Shown: positions 12,512 through 26,300 of the stretch, piece after piece
Numbering within the stretch: position 1 is the first letter of the stretch
Layout of the letters: every line of letters starts with the position of its first letter
From: Warburgia ugandensis
Taxonomy: Eukaryota > Streptophyta > Magnoliopsida > Canellales > Canellaceae
NCBI GenBank assembly: GCA_035236585.1
Contig: CP141132.1
Location: 20,993,945-21,057,944 of the forward strand
Reading direction: 5' to 3'
DNA: 64,000 nucleotides
The notes under the pieces: model-generated
What the model was told of the DNA's origin: nothing
Database searches by the model: none
Seen by the model: only the letters and a program-made list of their open reading frames with translations
Position numbers and translations under genes: made by a program

Positions 12512-13121
12512 GACCATACCATATATCCATGAGTTGGATTCAGTGGAGCATCTTTTGCATATCATTATGTTTGTGATATATATGATACTTTCGATTTGGA
12601 TTATGTGATTCGTTAAGTTATCAGTATTTCAATTCGATAATGGTTTTTAATCTCGATATTGAACTTGAATATTCAAACATGCACATGTTTTGAAAAAGCA
12701 TATGATTTTAAACATAGCATGCATTATAAAACTAATAGTGATGGACTCCTACTGAGTATAGTATATACTCACCCAATCCTCAACATTTTTCAGACACAAA
12801 GTAAACACTTAAGGACAGAGTACGCCTGTGACAGAAGACACCCAGATTAAGTGCAAGTAAGTAAACCCCTACCTTATCTTTCAATGTTACTTGATTGTAG
12901 TTACTCTCTATAACTGAGGCTGTGATTAACACTTTCTTGGGAATAGAGTCAATTTAAAACTATGCCATGGCTAGATAATTTGAAAATGTGTTTTGACACT
13001 CGGGGTTTTATACGAAAGATTATTTTCCAAAACAAAAAGATTTTCATGCATTTCATATTTACAAAACAAGAGATCTCGCCTTTTTATCAAACTTGCATCA
13101 TATAAAACCCGGGTCGTCACA

Positions 13122-13687
13122 GAAAGTTTGAATGCCTTGATTCATCAAATCCATCTCAAGGTTAAACATGACTACTAAAGACTTACTAAATACGAAGTTC
13201 TATTCTCGTTTCGTTCTCTTCTCTTTTTTTTCTTTTCTTTTTACTTGGAAGGGGTAGGGAAGCAAATGATTGACCCATCATATCATCCAAAGAAATAGAA
13301 AATACCAAAAGTTTCAAATTTATAACTAATAAAATTCATTCAATTGGCATTAACATAATAAGAATATTGCGTCTATTAAGGAACATTCCCTGAATACCTA
13401 AAAGCATATCATAGGTATAATCATTTGATCGAATGGCATAACTAAGATTTCACAATGTCTATAACAAGTTCTAAAAGCTATCTTTGATATATCCTCATCT
13501 GTAATTGGCAATTGATGATAGTGGATTGAATTTTATCAAAGAAATCATCAAGGCGTGGTAGAGGGTACTTATTTTTCATAATGACATTATTCATCATTTT
13601 GTAGTCAATGCATATTGACTTTGATTCATCCTCTTTCTTTACAATTAGGGTTGATGCTCTCTAAGGTGACTACTTAGACAAATAAAC
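13122..13687 (-). pseudogene. Outer gypsy element: central RT remnant
   Basis: This is a minus-strand piece of reverse transcriptase between two later insertions. Recognisable sense wording includes LIVKKEDES and KYPLPRLDDFFDKIQS near 13660-13540, and MDLMN close to the G2 junction. The last five bases (13683-13687, TAAAC) are the left target-site copy of the solo LTR that follows. Between roughly 13180 and 13320 I see a pyrimidine-rich stretch that does not read as RT and may be a small extra insert. It is a fossil with multiple breaks. Confidence 0.75.
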
Positions 13688-14129
13688 TCTAATAACCCTA
13701 AATTTTGAGAATAGATTTGAATTATTGAAAGTGAGAATTCAAAATTTTGAAAACAAAGTTGGAATTTAAGATTTCAAGAAAATCAAACTTTTATAAAACT
13801 GGAATTACGAGGTGAAACATAGATATTTAGAATATACTCAAAAAATTGAGTCCAATGACTATTTGCATGTTGAAATTAGAGTTTGGATGAAAATTTTATA
13901 TTTTTCTTGATTTTTAGAATTTAATTTTACCTATAAGGTTAAAATGGTAATTTTACTTTTATGAGGGGTCTACAAAAGTTAGATGAGATGTGAGTTAGTT
14001 GGCACAAGGAATCTAAAATGATAAAAGTGAAAATAATGGAGAATCCACTTTCAATTAATTAAGGAAAGTGAAATAAATTATAAAATAATAAAAAATTAAC
14101 CTATTAATACCCCCCAAAATTCCCAAGAA

Positions 14130-14470
14130 ATTCCATAGAAACTCTCCCCTCTCCTCTCCCTTTCCCTTTCCTTTTCCTTTTCTCCATCTTTTCCTTTCCT
14201 TTCCTTTTTCTTTTTCCTATTTCACTCTCCTCCCTCTTATTTGTTAGCGTGTCCTCCAATGGGCCCCATGACGAACACAACCGATGCCAAGCTCATCATC
14301 TACGGACGCGCCTTCCATGCCCGACAGATCCAACAGATCTCCCCATCCGGCTCCCTTTTTCTTCCCCTTTCCCCCTCTGGACGGTCACCCCCCTTCTTCG
14401 TTCCTTTTTCCCCCTTTCCCTTTTTCCTTATTCTTTTTCACCTTTTCCTCCTTCCTCTCCAACTCATGGC
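14130..14470 (+). promoter_or_regulatory. CT-rich leader-like tract in the solo LTR
   Basis: About 340 bases of strongly pyrimidine-rich sequence follow an AT-rich TATTAATA stretch (about 14102-14109). The same layout, TATA then CT tract, is seen in both outer-element LTRs. It is probably the transcription start and 5' untranslated region of the LTR promoter. Overlapping Pro/Ser/Phe-rich reading frames here come from base composition. Confidence 0.45.
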
Positions 14471-15640
14471 TTCTCTCTGTTTTTTGGTGAACCACCTCCA
14501 CGAGTAGGCACAGAATGTGTTTGCACCCATCGAGGACACCGCCTTTCTCTCCTCTATAAGGTTCTAGGTGGGACCTCCTCTTTTCCTTTCATTCCTCCAT
14601 TTTCCTAGCAGAAATGCCCCAATGGACTGGTTTTTCTAGTGTGATTCATTGATAAACTAGAGTTGGTGGCAAAGGATTGGAACACCTTTAAAATCATCTT
14701 AAAAGGTTGATCTGAATCGTTGGATGGATTCATACACCTCAAAATGTAGGAAACCCAAGTTACAGTAAAAAATAAGAGATTTGGATTGAAGATTTGAATG
14801 AAAAACATAACAGACCACCAGGATCACATCATCAGAACAATTTGGTTCGACGATATCCAAGACGCAATCACAGATAGATGTCAAAGATGCACCCTTAGGG
14901 ATCGTCCCTGCGTGTGTGACACGGTTGCAAGTCGACTGTGATGCCGTAGCGTCCTAGTGATGAAGACACACCCCGATGCGTTCTGGAGTCCAAGATGCAC
15001 TGAAGCATTCTGGAGCACACATTTCACTCTAGTGCATCCCAATGACAACATCTTCATGTGTTTTCAATATAGATTTAAATCTGAACTATTAAAATTATTT
15101 AAAAAATTAGATATTCAATTCAGAAGTCAATACAACATGCAAATGTCTTTGCTTAGCTAATAATTTTCCAAATATGGAATTCTAATCAACCAAGTAGAAT
15201 AAAATGGAATGATAAAATTTAGGATTTGAGAATTGTTTTGGTTGATCAAAAGCCAAAAAACATGCAAATGACTTTGCTTAGCTAGATTAAATATGATTAG
15301 ATTATCTAAAATGGTTGAATAAATGATATAATGATGAGATAAAACAAATCAACTGGTCAGATCTTCCATACATATGATAAATCATTATCTAAATCATTGA
15401 TTAAGATTAAAACCCTAGATATGAGAGATCAAGATTAGATCTAACCATTAGATCAACATAAAAACTTTAGAAATGTAGTAAGATCATTGAAAATCTTATA
15501 TCTTAATATAACTACATTTGATCTATGGAACAATTAGACTTAATTAACGGCCAGATTTAGCAAAGTATGAAATAATTGGGAAATAACTTAGAAAATAGTA
15601 AAAAATTCAAGATCTGATTGATCTAAAGTAAATTTGCATT

Positions 15641-16120
15641 ACATATTTACAGCTTTATGGTGGAATGGACTTAATGTTAGTAAGGGCCCCACAGAAACCC
15701 TTATAAGGACTAGATTTCATCACTAGATCCTTGGCTCACCTAGGAATAAATCTACATCCTTGAATGTCATGATCACAATCCTTGAACATTAATCTAAAAT
15801 CAGGTAGATAGAGACTTAGGGTATCAAGCTCATAGGACCCTTTTAGAAGGATGCGATCTATTGTCACTCTTGTGGCTTCTAAACATTGTGGTTACAGTAG
15901 GAGTCTTAAAATCTGTGATTTATCCATGCCTTCTATTGTGGTCAGATGAAGTCTAAACACCTCCTAACATGAGGATTGTATTAACCACTTTAGAATAGAA
16001 CCTAACTAGTAAGCAGTAGTTAAATATGGAAATAAGGAGGAGCTGTTTAGATTTAGGAAAGATAATCAAGACATTGTTCAATCAACAACATATTGAGATT
16101 GATTGTGCATCATTTTAGAA
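15641..16120 (+). repeat. Dispersed module shared with 37331-37732
   Basis: This block matches 37331-37732 in the same orientation over about 400 bases. Shared landmarks are AAGGGCCCCA, GATTTCATCACTAGATCCTT, AGAGACTTAGGG, TTGTCACTC and GATTGTGCATCATTT/GATTGGTTATGCATCATTT. I did not find it in the LTR at 20192-27432, which is shorter in this zone. It may be a small non-autonomous insert or a variable LTR segment. Confidence 0.6.
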
Positions 16121-18107
16121 ATATTATTTAGACTATAAAATACAAAGTAGTCAAGATCAAGATGTATCAAGTGATCTAGACCATAGATTGACAATCAAAG
16201 GCTAGAATATAATGATAAGACAAACCTTTAAGTTAGATGGCTATGATCAAGGAAGATCAAATGTGAGATCATGATGATCAAGGATAATCAAAGGAAGACT
16301 TAAGATTAACAGTTCAAACCTTAAAAAATGAAATGGATTATAAATCAAACTGAGATTAACTAGAAACTAAAAATTAGAAGATCTAAACCGTTGATTTTGA
16401 TCAACAGCCATGAAGTGAAGGTGTATAAAAAAGATCAGAAATCTATAAAGATCAAGATCATCATCTTTAAAGATGTTCAAAGACCAAATGAGATGTATAT
16501 GAACAATTATGATTAGAAAATAGTTCAAAAACCTAAATATGAAAAATCAGAAGTCAATCCAACCATCAAATTTATAGATCAATGGTTATAATATAAGAAA
16601 AGCTATCTGTAAAAGATAGATTAGTCAAGATTAAGGAACATGAAGAAATCTAGACCATTAAATGTTAATCAATGGTTAGATTGAGATAATCAAATGAATC
16701 CTGGAAGAGGATAATTATGATCAAAGAAAGATAAATGCAAGATCATCCAAAATTATAATAATCAAGAGATAGAATATGACATTATGTGTACATATGAATT
16801 GACAAATACACAGATTGATATGCTGATCAAGATTATTGATCATTCTAAGTATTAGGATTATCACATTCGAGGTAGTGGAAACTTAAAAATGCTTTTTTCT
16901 AAATTGCAAGATCTATGTTCTAAACATGATCATATCTAATGTTATGAAATTATAGAATTTAAATTATTAATCAAGTAGATTGATCATAAATTAGTAGGTC
17001 TTAGTTATTAAAAATGTTTAATTATTTAATTAGAATGATACGATGATCTTATTCTTAGAATTATTTGATCATTATTTGAAAAGCATGTTCTAGAATTATA
17101 TTATCTACTTAAATTGAGAAATTACATGCTTGGTACATGTGTACCATTTATATTTACTTGTTTATCCATGAACTTAGATGTTGAAATTATATCATTGGTA
17201 CACGAGTACCCAATTAATGAGGATAATAATGTTATTATGAATTTTATATGGATAGGCAAATAGCTTGCTAGTATTATCATTATTTTCCATATGGACATGG
17301 AGGCCTATGGATTTTATTTTTGATAGGCATAGGCTTGAGGATACTATGCTAGGAGAGTTGTGAGGGTTTGGTCACTCGCTCTCTGAAATTGATGATGATA
17401 TGGATACCATGCCCAAAGAAAGGCTAAAAGTCAAGTGGGGCAATTATGGGAAGGCCATCGCTGTGAAAGTCCTCTCCCCATATAGGCAATGACATAATAT
17501 ATTTCTACCATGGTATCAGCAGATTAACTAGTCAGTCATCTAGGCACACTAGTATGGATTGAGGCTGTAGCATATTTGCCCTTTATGTATTTTGCACTAT
17601 GGTGCAAGGCATGATGAGATACCTTATGATGTGGCATGATGAGATACCCTATGTGATGGCATGATGAGATACCCGATATGAGCTCATTACCGATGTTTCT
17701 CATGAAGGGATGTTTCTTGGTAGAGGCTGGATGATTATGGACCCCATATAGTGAGGGGTGTGGATGATTATGGACCTCGTATCTGAGGGGTATGGATATT
17801 GAACCCAATATAGTCTGGGTGTGGATATTATGATATTATTATTGATGACATTAACTACTTTTCACGGTTTTAAGAATTTACATGTATACATGGTATAGTT
17901 ATATATGCATTATTAGAAAATATATCCATAGAAGATTTCACATGAGAAATTACATGATAGATTTACTATACAGAGTATTTTCATGGAAATATAATTACTT
18001 GATTCATATGGAATATGATGGATGTGAATATTGTAATTATTAAAGAATTATTGGATTATAGATTATGTTTTCATATGCTTCTTAAATCCCCTACCAAGCA
18101 TAGCTTG

Positions 18108-18147
18108 CTAAGATATTATAAATGTTTGAATGTTTACAATATCTTAG
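18108..18147 (+). other. Conserved LTR hairpin, copy in the solo LTR
   Basis: Arms CTAAGATATTATAAA (18108-18122) and TTTACAATATCTTAG (18133-18147) pair over 15 positions with one mismatch and a 10-base loop. The same hairpin, with changed but still paired bases, lies at 20580-20617 and 62561-62592. All copies sit about 390-435 bp inside the LTR's 3' end. Confidence 0.6.
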
Positions 18148-18382
18148 ATATAGATAGACAGGAGTGGATGGACACAACATTAGGATACCATCAACCATAC
18201 TACTAATCAAGGGCACATACTCTTATTAGAATTCTTGTATTGTGTAGTTAGTTGTTTGGATTGTAAACTTAGATATTTCATGAAATAAATGTAAGGGGTT
18301 ATGCATGTGAACCACTAGATGGATCCTGTTTTTAAGTAATGAGTTTTTATTGATTAATTCAATAGAAATAAATTTTATAAAC

Positions 18383-18383
18383 A

Positions 18384-18416
<33 letters not shown>

Positions 18417-18417
18417 T
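18383..18417. repeat. (TA)n(CA)n microsatellite
   Basis: A short TA run passes into a CA run inside the solo LTR near its 3' end. Confidence 0.8.
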
Positions 18418-18581
18418 ATGATATGAAAGTGAAAGAGACATCTAGGCTTTTAGAAATGAATTTCAAAGAAAATATTTTTCATTGTTTGATTTAAATTCTT
18501 TTTCTTTTTCTTTTTTTAATTAGGGGTGTCATCTTTTAAAAATAAACATGAAAAAGTGTTTTAAAAACCCGATTCATCACA

Positions 18582-20175
18582 TAAACCCTTTGTCTAATAA
18601 TTCTTGTAATTGACTTTTTAGCTCTTTCAATTCATCTGGTGTGATCCTATAAGGTGTCTTATAGATTTGAGTTGTGTATGGTAATAATTCAATAGTAAAC
18701 TCAATCTCTAGTTGGGATGGTAATCTTGGAAATTCCTCTGGCGAAACATCTTATCGTTCTTTAACTACATCTATCTCCTCAATATTGGGTTGTTTATCAT
18801 CTACAGTAACCATAATTGTTAAAAATGCTTGGCATTCTTTATAGATGTGTTTAGCCGCCTTTACAGCTGATATAATGTATGTACCCACAAAGTCTTGCCT
18901 CTCATGTAAAGCAACCATTTTCTCATCAAATATACAAAATATAAATTTTTTTCGGACAATCCATAAATGTCCAATATTTTGCTAACCGTTCCATACTAAG
19001 GATAATATTAAAGTCCATCATGTTTGGTAGGATAAGGTCAACATTGATTCTTCTTTCAATTGACCTTGGTAGGCATTTCTTTGAATAAACTCTTATGTTA
19101 TAACTGATTCACCAACTGGGGTTATTACATCTAATCCAATGCCCAACTTTTTCACTAGTATAGATCTCAATTCCTTTGTGGTTTGTATGCTATCATGGGG
19201 CGTTTACTTTTCTTAAAAGGTATGGAATTGAAATTTCCTATTTCACTATGCCTCATGGTCACATTTGTCTTGTAAATTTCCTCAAATTTAGAGGCCATCT
19301 TGCACTCTGCCAGTGTAGTGGATTTCGTACCAATAACTTTAGTTCTTAGACTAGGATATAAATCTTCCAGAAATCAATCAGCTATTTTTTTTATAATCCT
19401 AGCATAGATATTTGATGTAAATCTCTTCATATGAACAACTTATTCTCGTACTCTAATATGGTAAGGTTTCCTTGTCATAACTCAAGAATTCCTTCTACTT
19501 CATTGATTGTATGTGGAGAGGAAAGTACTTATTAAATATTTCCTTGAATTCTTCTCAAGTAATATATTCTCTATAGGTCCGTTCGATCGATCATCACTAG
19601 AATGCTATTAGTTTCAATTTATATGTGATAATCCTACCCCTCATTTCTACAAGAGTTTGTAATATTTCAAAGGTTTTCTCTACTTCAAATATCTAATCCT
19701 CAATAGCTTCTATTTCACCTTTTCTTATAAAAGTTGAGATAATCTTCTAAAATTTATTCATTGTATTTTCTAGTTTATCATTTGTTCCTTTCAAACTTCC
19801 CACTATTACACTTAGTATAAGTAAAGAATGATCATGTACCCGTGTCAGGTTATTTTGTCTCAAAATAGTTGTACTGGGCAGAGCTTCCAGTTAAACTTGA
19901 GCCAAAGCATTTTGTTCCACTGTAGGTTATGGTGTTTGAGTATGTTGCAAATAAGGAAATATGTCCTATAACACTTGCATAACTACTTATATTACTTGAT
20001 TTCCTTGTTCACTATTCTTGACATTGGAATCAGTAGTTTCTTGAGTCATCCTCATAATTGTGTTTCCTAGGTGGCATCTCTATATGAGTTAACTACTTAA
20101 CTCATTCTATCTTAACTTATTTTTGGATTATCATCTTTATGTTGTGACATATAGAGCTCGAAGTGACTAGATGAA
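18582..20175 (-). pseudogene. Outer gypsy element: gag, protease and start of RT
   Basis: This is the upstream half of the outer element's coding region, on the minus strand. In sense order: a leader from about 20175; a gag-like part about 20050-19260; a protease zone around 19200-18950, ending in wording like the family's ILGMDWLSKY block near 19000; then the start of RT at 18680-18590, with [18 protein letters not shown]. That last stretch closely matches G2's [18 protein letters not shown]-type region, so the two elements are relatives. It is a fossil with many breaks. It is separated from the next RT segment by the solo LTR. Confidence 0.75.
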
Positions 20176-20191
20176 CTGCTCTAATACCAAC
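20176..20191 (-). other. Primer-binding site of the outer gypsy element
   Basis: On the minus strand the LTR end TTGTCACA is followed by GTTGGTATTAGAGCAG. This is the tRNA-Met-type plant primer site and fixes 20192-27432 as the 5' LTR. Confidence 0.85.
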
Positions 20192-20579
20192 TGTGACAAC
20201 CCAAATTTTTAAAACAGTTTTTCATGTTTGTTTTCAAAAGATGGTGCCCCTAATTTTTAAAGATCCAAAACAATAGAAAATGTTTTCCTTGAAATTCATT
20301 TTCAAAAGTCTAGATGTCACTTTCAATCTCATACCATACATATATATTATTTATAAAATAGATTTCTAATGAATTAATAATCGAAATTCATTTCTTGAAA
20401 AAGGACCCATCCAGTCGTTCACTAACATAGCCCTATAATTATTATATAAAATGTCCAAAGTTCATAATCAAATAACTAACTACACAACATAAGATTTTAA
20501 TAAGAGTGTATACCTTCGCATAGTAGTATGGTTGTTGGTATCCCTGTGTTGTATCCATCTTCTCCTCTCTATCTGTATT

Positions 20580-20617
20580 TGAGATATTGTAAACATTCAA
20601 ACATTTACAATATCTCA
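20580..20617 (-). other. Conserved LTR hairpin, copy in the outer 5' LTR
   Basis: Perfect 14-bp arms TGAGATATTGTAAA (20580-20593) and TTTACAATATCTCA (20604-20617) surround a 10-base loop. It lies about 390 bp inside the LTR 3' end. Relatives are at 18108-18147 and 62561-62592. Confidence 0.65.
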
Positions 20618-20889
20618 GCAGGCTAAGCTTAGTAGAGGATTTAAGAAGCATATGAAATTTAAAACATGATTTGTAATCCAATAATTCCTTAATATTTCCA
20701 ATATCCATATTCATCATTTTCCATTTGAATAAAATAATTCAATGTTCATAAACCATACTTTGTACAATACATCTATCACATAATTACCCATGTGAAAACT
20801 TTTATAAAAGTATTCCTATAATAATTCATATATATTTACACTATATGTATAAACTGTACAAAATAGTAATATCATCAATAATAATATCA

Positions 20890-21060
20890 TAATATCCATA
20901 CCCAGACTATACTGGGTCCAATATCCATACCCCTCACCATATAGGGTCCATAATCATCCAACCTCTGCTGGTATAATATCACAACATTTAATATCCATAT
21001 CCTTCTCTATACAGGGTCCATAATCATCTAGCCTTAGCTGGTATTATAATATCCATTCAT
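20890..21060. repeat. Degenerate tandem repeats in the outer 5' LTR
   Basis: The phrases AATATCCATA, AGGGTCCATAATCATC and GCTGGTAT recur three to four times at uneven spacing. The counterpart zone of the solo LTR (17700-17830) has the same phrases in reverse orientation with a different copy number. Confidence 0.6.
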
Positions 21061-23371
21061 ATATATATATATATATCAGTAATGAGATCACACCAGGCCT
21101 CTAATCATGCCACATCACAAGGCATCTCATCATGCCATACCATTGTCACCATAGTACAGAAAATATAAGGACTACTATATTGCAGTCTAATCCATACTAG
21201 CATGCTTGGATAACTATCAAAATAATTCATTGATACCTAGAAATACATAATGTCACTACCCATATGGGAAGACGGGACTTTCACAGTGGCTGCCTTCCCA
21301 TAATTGCCCCACCCTACTTTTACCCCCTTTTGGGCAAGGTATCTATATATATCATCAGTTTTGGAGAGCAAGTAGCCAAACCCTCATAACTTTACCACAA
21401 TAACATCCTCAGGCCTATGCCAAGATGAAAAATAATGACACTAGCAGGCGATTTGTTTATTCATATGAAAAATTCATAACAATATCATCATTCTCATTTA
21501 TTGGGTATTCATGTACCAAGGGTGTCATTTAGCAATCTAAATTAATGGACATACTAATAATGTAAATTCAAATCATGCTTTTCAGATAATGATTGAATAA
21601 TTATAAACATAACATCATTATATGATTTTGACTAAATCATTACACATCTTAAACAATTAAAGCATATTAATTTTGCAATCATTCCATTTGATGAACAATT
21701 TAAATTTTATAATATTAAATAAGATCGCGTTTAGAACATAGATCTTGTATTTTAAAAATATGCACTCTTAAGATTCCACCTACTTCGTATCGAGTAGCCA
21801 ATCCCTTCAAAATTGTATTCCTCTTTGTTGGTGTAATCTGGCATATTTGTGAAATTATATGTATAATACATGGTTATTTTCTTCCTTTTAATAATATATT
21901 TGACTTATCTTATTCCTGATCATCATAATTTAGATGGTCTTACATTTGATCTTCTCTGATCATAGTCATATTCCTTTATGGTTTGCTTGATCATTAGATT
22001 CTGATTGTTGAACATCAATTTATAGTCTTGATCGCTTGGTATCCCTTATACTTGGCTAATCTATCCTCTATAAATAGTTTTTCTTATATTAAATTTGTTG
22101 ATCTATAAATATGAAAATTGGATCATCTTTTGATTGGCTAGATTTAGGGTTTCTAACTATCTTCTATGTCAATTTTAATTCATCTCAATGTTAATAGTAA
22201 ATCTAATTGTTAAATTGGTTTAATCATTCAATCTATGACTCAATTAGATATAATTTTAGTAAATTTTAGTATTTCAATTGATTTGATTACACATTTGGAG
22301 TTTCTGTATTGATCTAATGGTCATATTTAACTTTGATTTGTCATATCTACAGTCTTGATCTTAGTCAATGTTTTTTATCATAATTTTCAACATATTTGGA
22401 TAATCGGATCTTGATATTAGCCTTAAAGCTCTATTACATTATCTAATTGATCATTTCTTAGGGTATGATTATCTTTGATCTACTCAATCAATGCAATTTT
22501 ATAGTTTCTAGGTCTTGATCAGTTTAAACTGCTCTATGATCCTAAATTTTATTATATTATTAGGTCTGCATCATTAAGACAAATCCAACAGACTTTTTCG
22601 ATCACAAATGAGACTTGTATGGCCCTCTTAATCAAAGATTTTGTGTTTCAGATAATTTAAATGATCAGATTAAATTTGTTTGAAAAATACAATAAATAAT
22701 TGTCACTATGACACACTGGAATGGAACGCACATTCCAAAATGCACTAGTGCATCTTGGTGATCAAAACGCACTATGTTGCATCGCAATTCCTAGGACGAA
22801 GATGCGTCTCAGTCAAATTGTGACCCCCTTGCACGCGTGGATGCTCATCGGGGCTAAGCATCTCTAAGATGAGTTTTAGGACATGTCTTGGTAACAGAAA
22901 ATGCCACCAGTGAGACAGTCTGATCTGGACCATCGAATCACCCACCACTAGATCTATGCCTAGGATCCATTTTATTTTTACTGTTTTTATAGATCTAGGG
23001 GTTTTAAGGTCCCATGAGTTCATCAAATGGCTCAGATCTTCCTTCTGAGTCATCCTTGAGGTGGTTCTCACTTGCATCCACCAAATCAGTTTTCACCAGT
23101 AGATTGTCGACTGGTGAAATCAGATCAACTAGAGAGGAAATAAGAGAACACTCAAAAAAGGAAAGGGAGAACTGGGGGAGATTTTACATATGCTAGGTGG
23201 AAAGGAAAGGGAGCCAATGACTTTGGTGGGTGCAGAAGCTACTCTGTGCCCACTGGTGAGTCAGATCGCTGGAGAACTGAAAGGAAAAAGGGAATTCGGA
23301 GAGGAACAGAGAGAAAATAAAAAGGAAAAAGGAAAGTCGAAGAGGAAGGGAGAGAAAGGGAAAAGGAAAAG

Positions 23372-26300
23372 TGTGACACCCAGGTTTTCTAAAACCATTT
23401 TTCATACATAATAATATCTAATAAAATAGTTGGGATCCCTAGAAAATGTAAAACTCATATCTAATATAATCATAATAATCATGTCAAATGAAATACCAAA
23501 AGAAAACCCCATGGGTCATTCGACCAATGGCAACAAATAAAACCAAATACGCTATAAATCATACTCGATAAAAGAGAAAGGCGGATGAACATTGGTCATG
23601 AAAAGAGGTAGAAGTGACAAAACGAACTATAATGAAATCCTAGGGTTCCATCCATCATCCACACCATCCAACTCTAACTATAAATCCATACACATAACAA
23701 TGATAAGAGTCAGATCCAACTCCGTCACCATAATACAAGTGTATTTATACAGCATAAAAAGGTTAACATCAAGTAAGTGGATGTATACATCAAATCAGTC
23801 TCTAAATGGGATAGATGGTCCTCACTGTCCTCTCTACTGCTCCACCTGCTTGCCTTTATTGTTGTCACACTCCAAATCTAAGGCCTTGCTAACCAAGCAA
23901 TGCTTCAGCCAGCAATCACTTGTGTAGGTGATCACATTTAATATCAAATAGAATATAGATGGTCTAACATAGAAATACCAAAGTTATGAAAAATCTCATG
24001 GATGCAAAACATTCATATATTAAGTCAAATGTTTAAGTATCCAAAAATAAATGATACATGAATAATCAAATGTCTGTAGTAAAAGTAATGATAGTCGAAA
24101 GCATGATCTACGCATAAAAGTAAAAATATCATAACTAACCACCATGGCACGCAAGACATGAATAATGGTGCTTATGCATCTGATAGAGTCGAATACAATC
24201 AATTTTATTATCTCAAAACATGGATGCAAGTCATGGGTAATAGGGAGTGCAAATTTTATCATGCCCTACGAGTGTCCTGCTACACTCTCACATCCAGCAA
24301 TGAGTACTCATTCTAATCCCTGGATCCCTCACTTGTAGCATGCACACCAAGTAACTCGCTCAGCTCGTAGGTCCACTCACATTTGGTCACACACATAGGC
24401 TTCACCTTGAGGGTGCATCATTATGCTATGGGTACATCTCCTAGGATAGCATCCACCGAGCAAAAACACCCATCATAAAATGACAGAAATAAAAAATCAA
24501 GTATAAAAAATCCATACATAATCAATCTCGAGAAAGCCAAATCAATAAGGTGTTCTAATACATCAATAATCATGCATAAAAAATAGTACTAAAGATAGTC
24601 TCATGAAATCGTAATGGTGACATAAAAGTCCATACCACATATTACTAGCATAATTGGAACTCTCAAGTAAACACATCATGATCCATGAAATCAGAGAAAT
24701 ACTAAATGTAATCACCTACCTCAAATTTGCAAAGTATTCCAAATCAAGCGCATAACCACTTCAACTTGCTCGCTCTGATGTGCCTGTCAGGTCATAGTAC
24801 TACTCTATGTCATCCACTACTTTAAATGTGCCCCACTGTCCATTTTAATCTTCATCTATATTACTCAGTATTCATCAAATCCCAAGTGTGAATCAATCAG
24901 TGTGATAAATCCTCTGATTTGGTAATTAATCCTAGATCAACGGCCCAGATCATTCTATTTACCCTTAATTAAATTGATCCATATCTTAATGTTAGTTTTT
25001 CTTACTTACATCTAAATAATTATCTACCAATTTCGATCATCAATTAAGTTGTGATCAACCAATTCGGTGTCTCTTGATCACTAAGGGACTAAATTCTCTT
25101 ATCTTGTTAAGTTTGGGGGCAATCTAACCATTAGATCATTCTTTATAGCGTCAACTTAAGATTAGATAACTAACACTAGTCTTATTTATCACAATTAGTT
25201 CAATTTCCATGTTTATCTAATAATTCAAGTGTATATCCATGATTGTATGTCTATCCGATGGTTTGATTGTTCTTTGATCGGTCAATTCTAAGGTTCATGG
25301 TTAGATCGACAGTCAAGATCAATTTTCTTGATAGATGCATGCAATCAGTCCATCAATTCTACTAATTCATCCCTTATGTGGTGTATTTGTTTAATTTCTA
25401 AGGCCTAATCATCCTTTGATCTCACAAATCTAAGTTATTGAGTGAGATTTAGTGATTTGGTTTAATTAGATGTGGTTAAATCAAGATTTTGATGATAAAT
25501 TTAGGTCTGCATCACCGAGACAAATCCAACAGGTGTCTCGGATCATAATTTGGACCTCTATAACCTCTAAAATTGTCAAATTTTCATTTCATTTCAAAAT
25601 TCCAATGATTTAGATCAAATTCGCACTAAGAACGTGAAAAAAATGACATTCCTAGGACATGCGCGTGTGTCTTAGTTGCCAAGACGCACATAGGTGGGTC
25701 CCCGTCATTAGGATGAATCCGAGGCGCGTCGTCAATCGGGGATGATGCGCCCGGACCATATGTTTGGTTCTGGCTTCATGTATGGTCCAGATCTTCACTA
25801 AATTCCACTAATTTCCTTGTTCTAAGGTTTTTGGGGCCTCAGAAACATATGAACAACTTAGATCGTCGATCCGAGCCGTCCATGCACGTGTGTTTTCCTA
25901 ATTAGTCGGTCCATGTTTATCTTCAGTCCACCTATTGGAAAAACCAATCCAGTAGGACCAGGGGAGAAAAGGAAGAGAAAACTAAGGGGGAAATGGTGTG
26001 CTGATAGTGTGTTGATAGTGCTATCAGTGCAGTCTGAGGGGAAGGGAATGAGGGAGAAAGGGCAAAGGGGAGTAAGAGGAAAATGGAGGCGGGGGGGGGG
26101 GGGCGGAGGAGGGGGTGTCGATGGTGATTGCCGCTATGGCCGTGGACAGAGGGGAGGGAAACAAGCAACTACCATTTTGGTCATCGTCATCTCTAGCATT
26201 AGCAACCTTCATGTCGAACGAAGATGGGTGGGAAATCGAGGGGGGAGTAATTGCAAAGGGGGGCGCATTTAATGTTATTCTAATTAATTTATTATTTTAA

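Larger units (their letters stand above)
3286..13121 (+). mobile_element. Complete Ty3/gypsy chromovirus 'G2' nested in the outer element's RT
   Basis: A whole plus-strand LTR retrotransposon of about 9.8 kb: 5' LTR (3286-5789), primer site, gag, pol in the order protease-RT-RNase H-integrase-chromodomain, polypurine tract and 3' LTR (10370-13121). The two LTRs are, by eye, about 95% alike outside a duplication in the 3' copy, so it is the youngest large insertion I can date here. Coding parts are recognisable end to end but carry several breaks (I would say under ten), so it is a fossil in structure-complete form. Both flanks are the outer element's RT on the minus strand, which proves nesting. 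The expected 5-bp target duplication is not exact (TAAAT on the left, GAAAG on the right). Gene order, tRNA-Met primer site and chromodomain suggest Tekay/Del. Confidence 0.93.
10370..13121 (+). repeat. 3' LTR of gypsy element G2
   Basis: The LTR starts TGTAATGACTCC and ends GGGTCGTCACA, and is 2752 bp. It is about 250 bp longer than the 5' LTR, mainly because a 229-bp block is duplicated in tandem (12054-12511). A TATA dyad at 10792-10809 matches the one at 3708-3725. The outer element's RT remnant resumes directly after it on the minus strand. Confidence 0.93.
13688..18581 (+). mobile_element. Solo LTR of a Ty3/gypsy relative in the outer element's RT
   Basis: A single plus-strand LTR of 4894 bp with no internal region, flanked by an exact 5-bp duplication TAAAC (13683-13687 and 18582-18586). 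It begins TCTAATAACCC and ends GATTCATCACA, close to the termini of the outer element's LTR. Much of it corresponds, in reverse orientation, to the LTR at 20192-27432: a CT-rich leader-like block (14130-14470), a block of GATGAGATACC-type repeats (17600-17680), a variable repeat zone (17700-17830) and a hairpin (18108-18147). It is longer than that LTR by nearly 1 kb, partly through a module at 15641-16120 that also occurs near 37.3 kb. A solo LTR forms by recombination between an element's two LTRs. Confidence 0.88.

Noticed and set aside
3281-13126. Exact target-site duplication for G2
   Set aside because: Flanks read TAAAT and GAAAG, which do not match exactly. Nesting is instead supported by outer-element RT on both sides.
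14241-14608. Three overlapping Pro/Phe/Ser-rich frames
   Set aside because: They lie in the CT-rich leader-like tract of a solo LTR. Openness in several frames is due to base composition.
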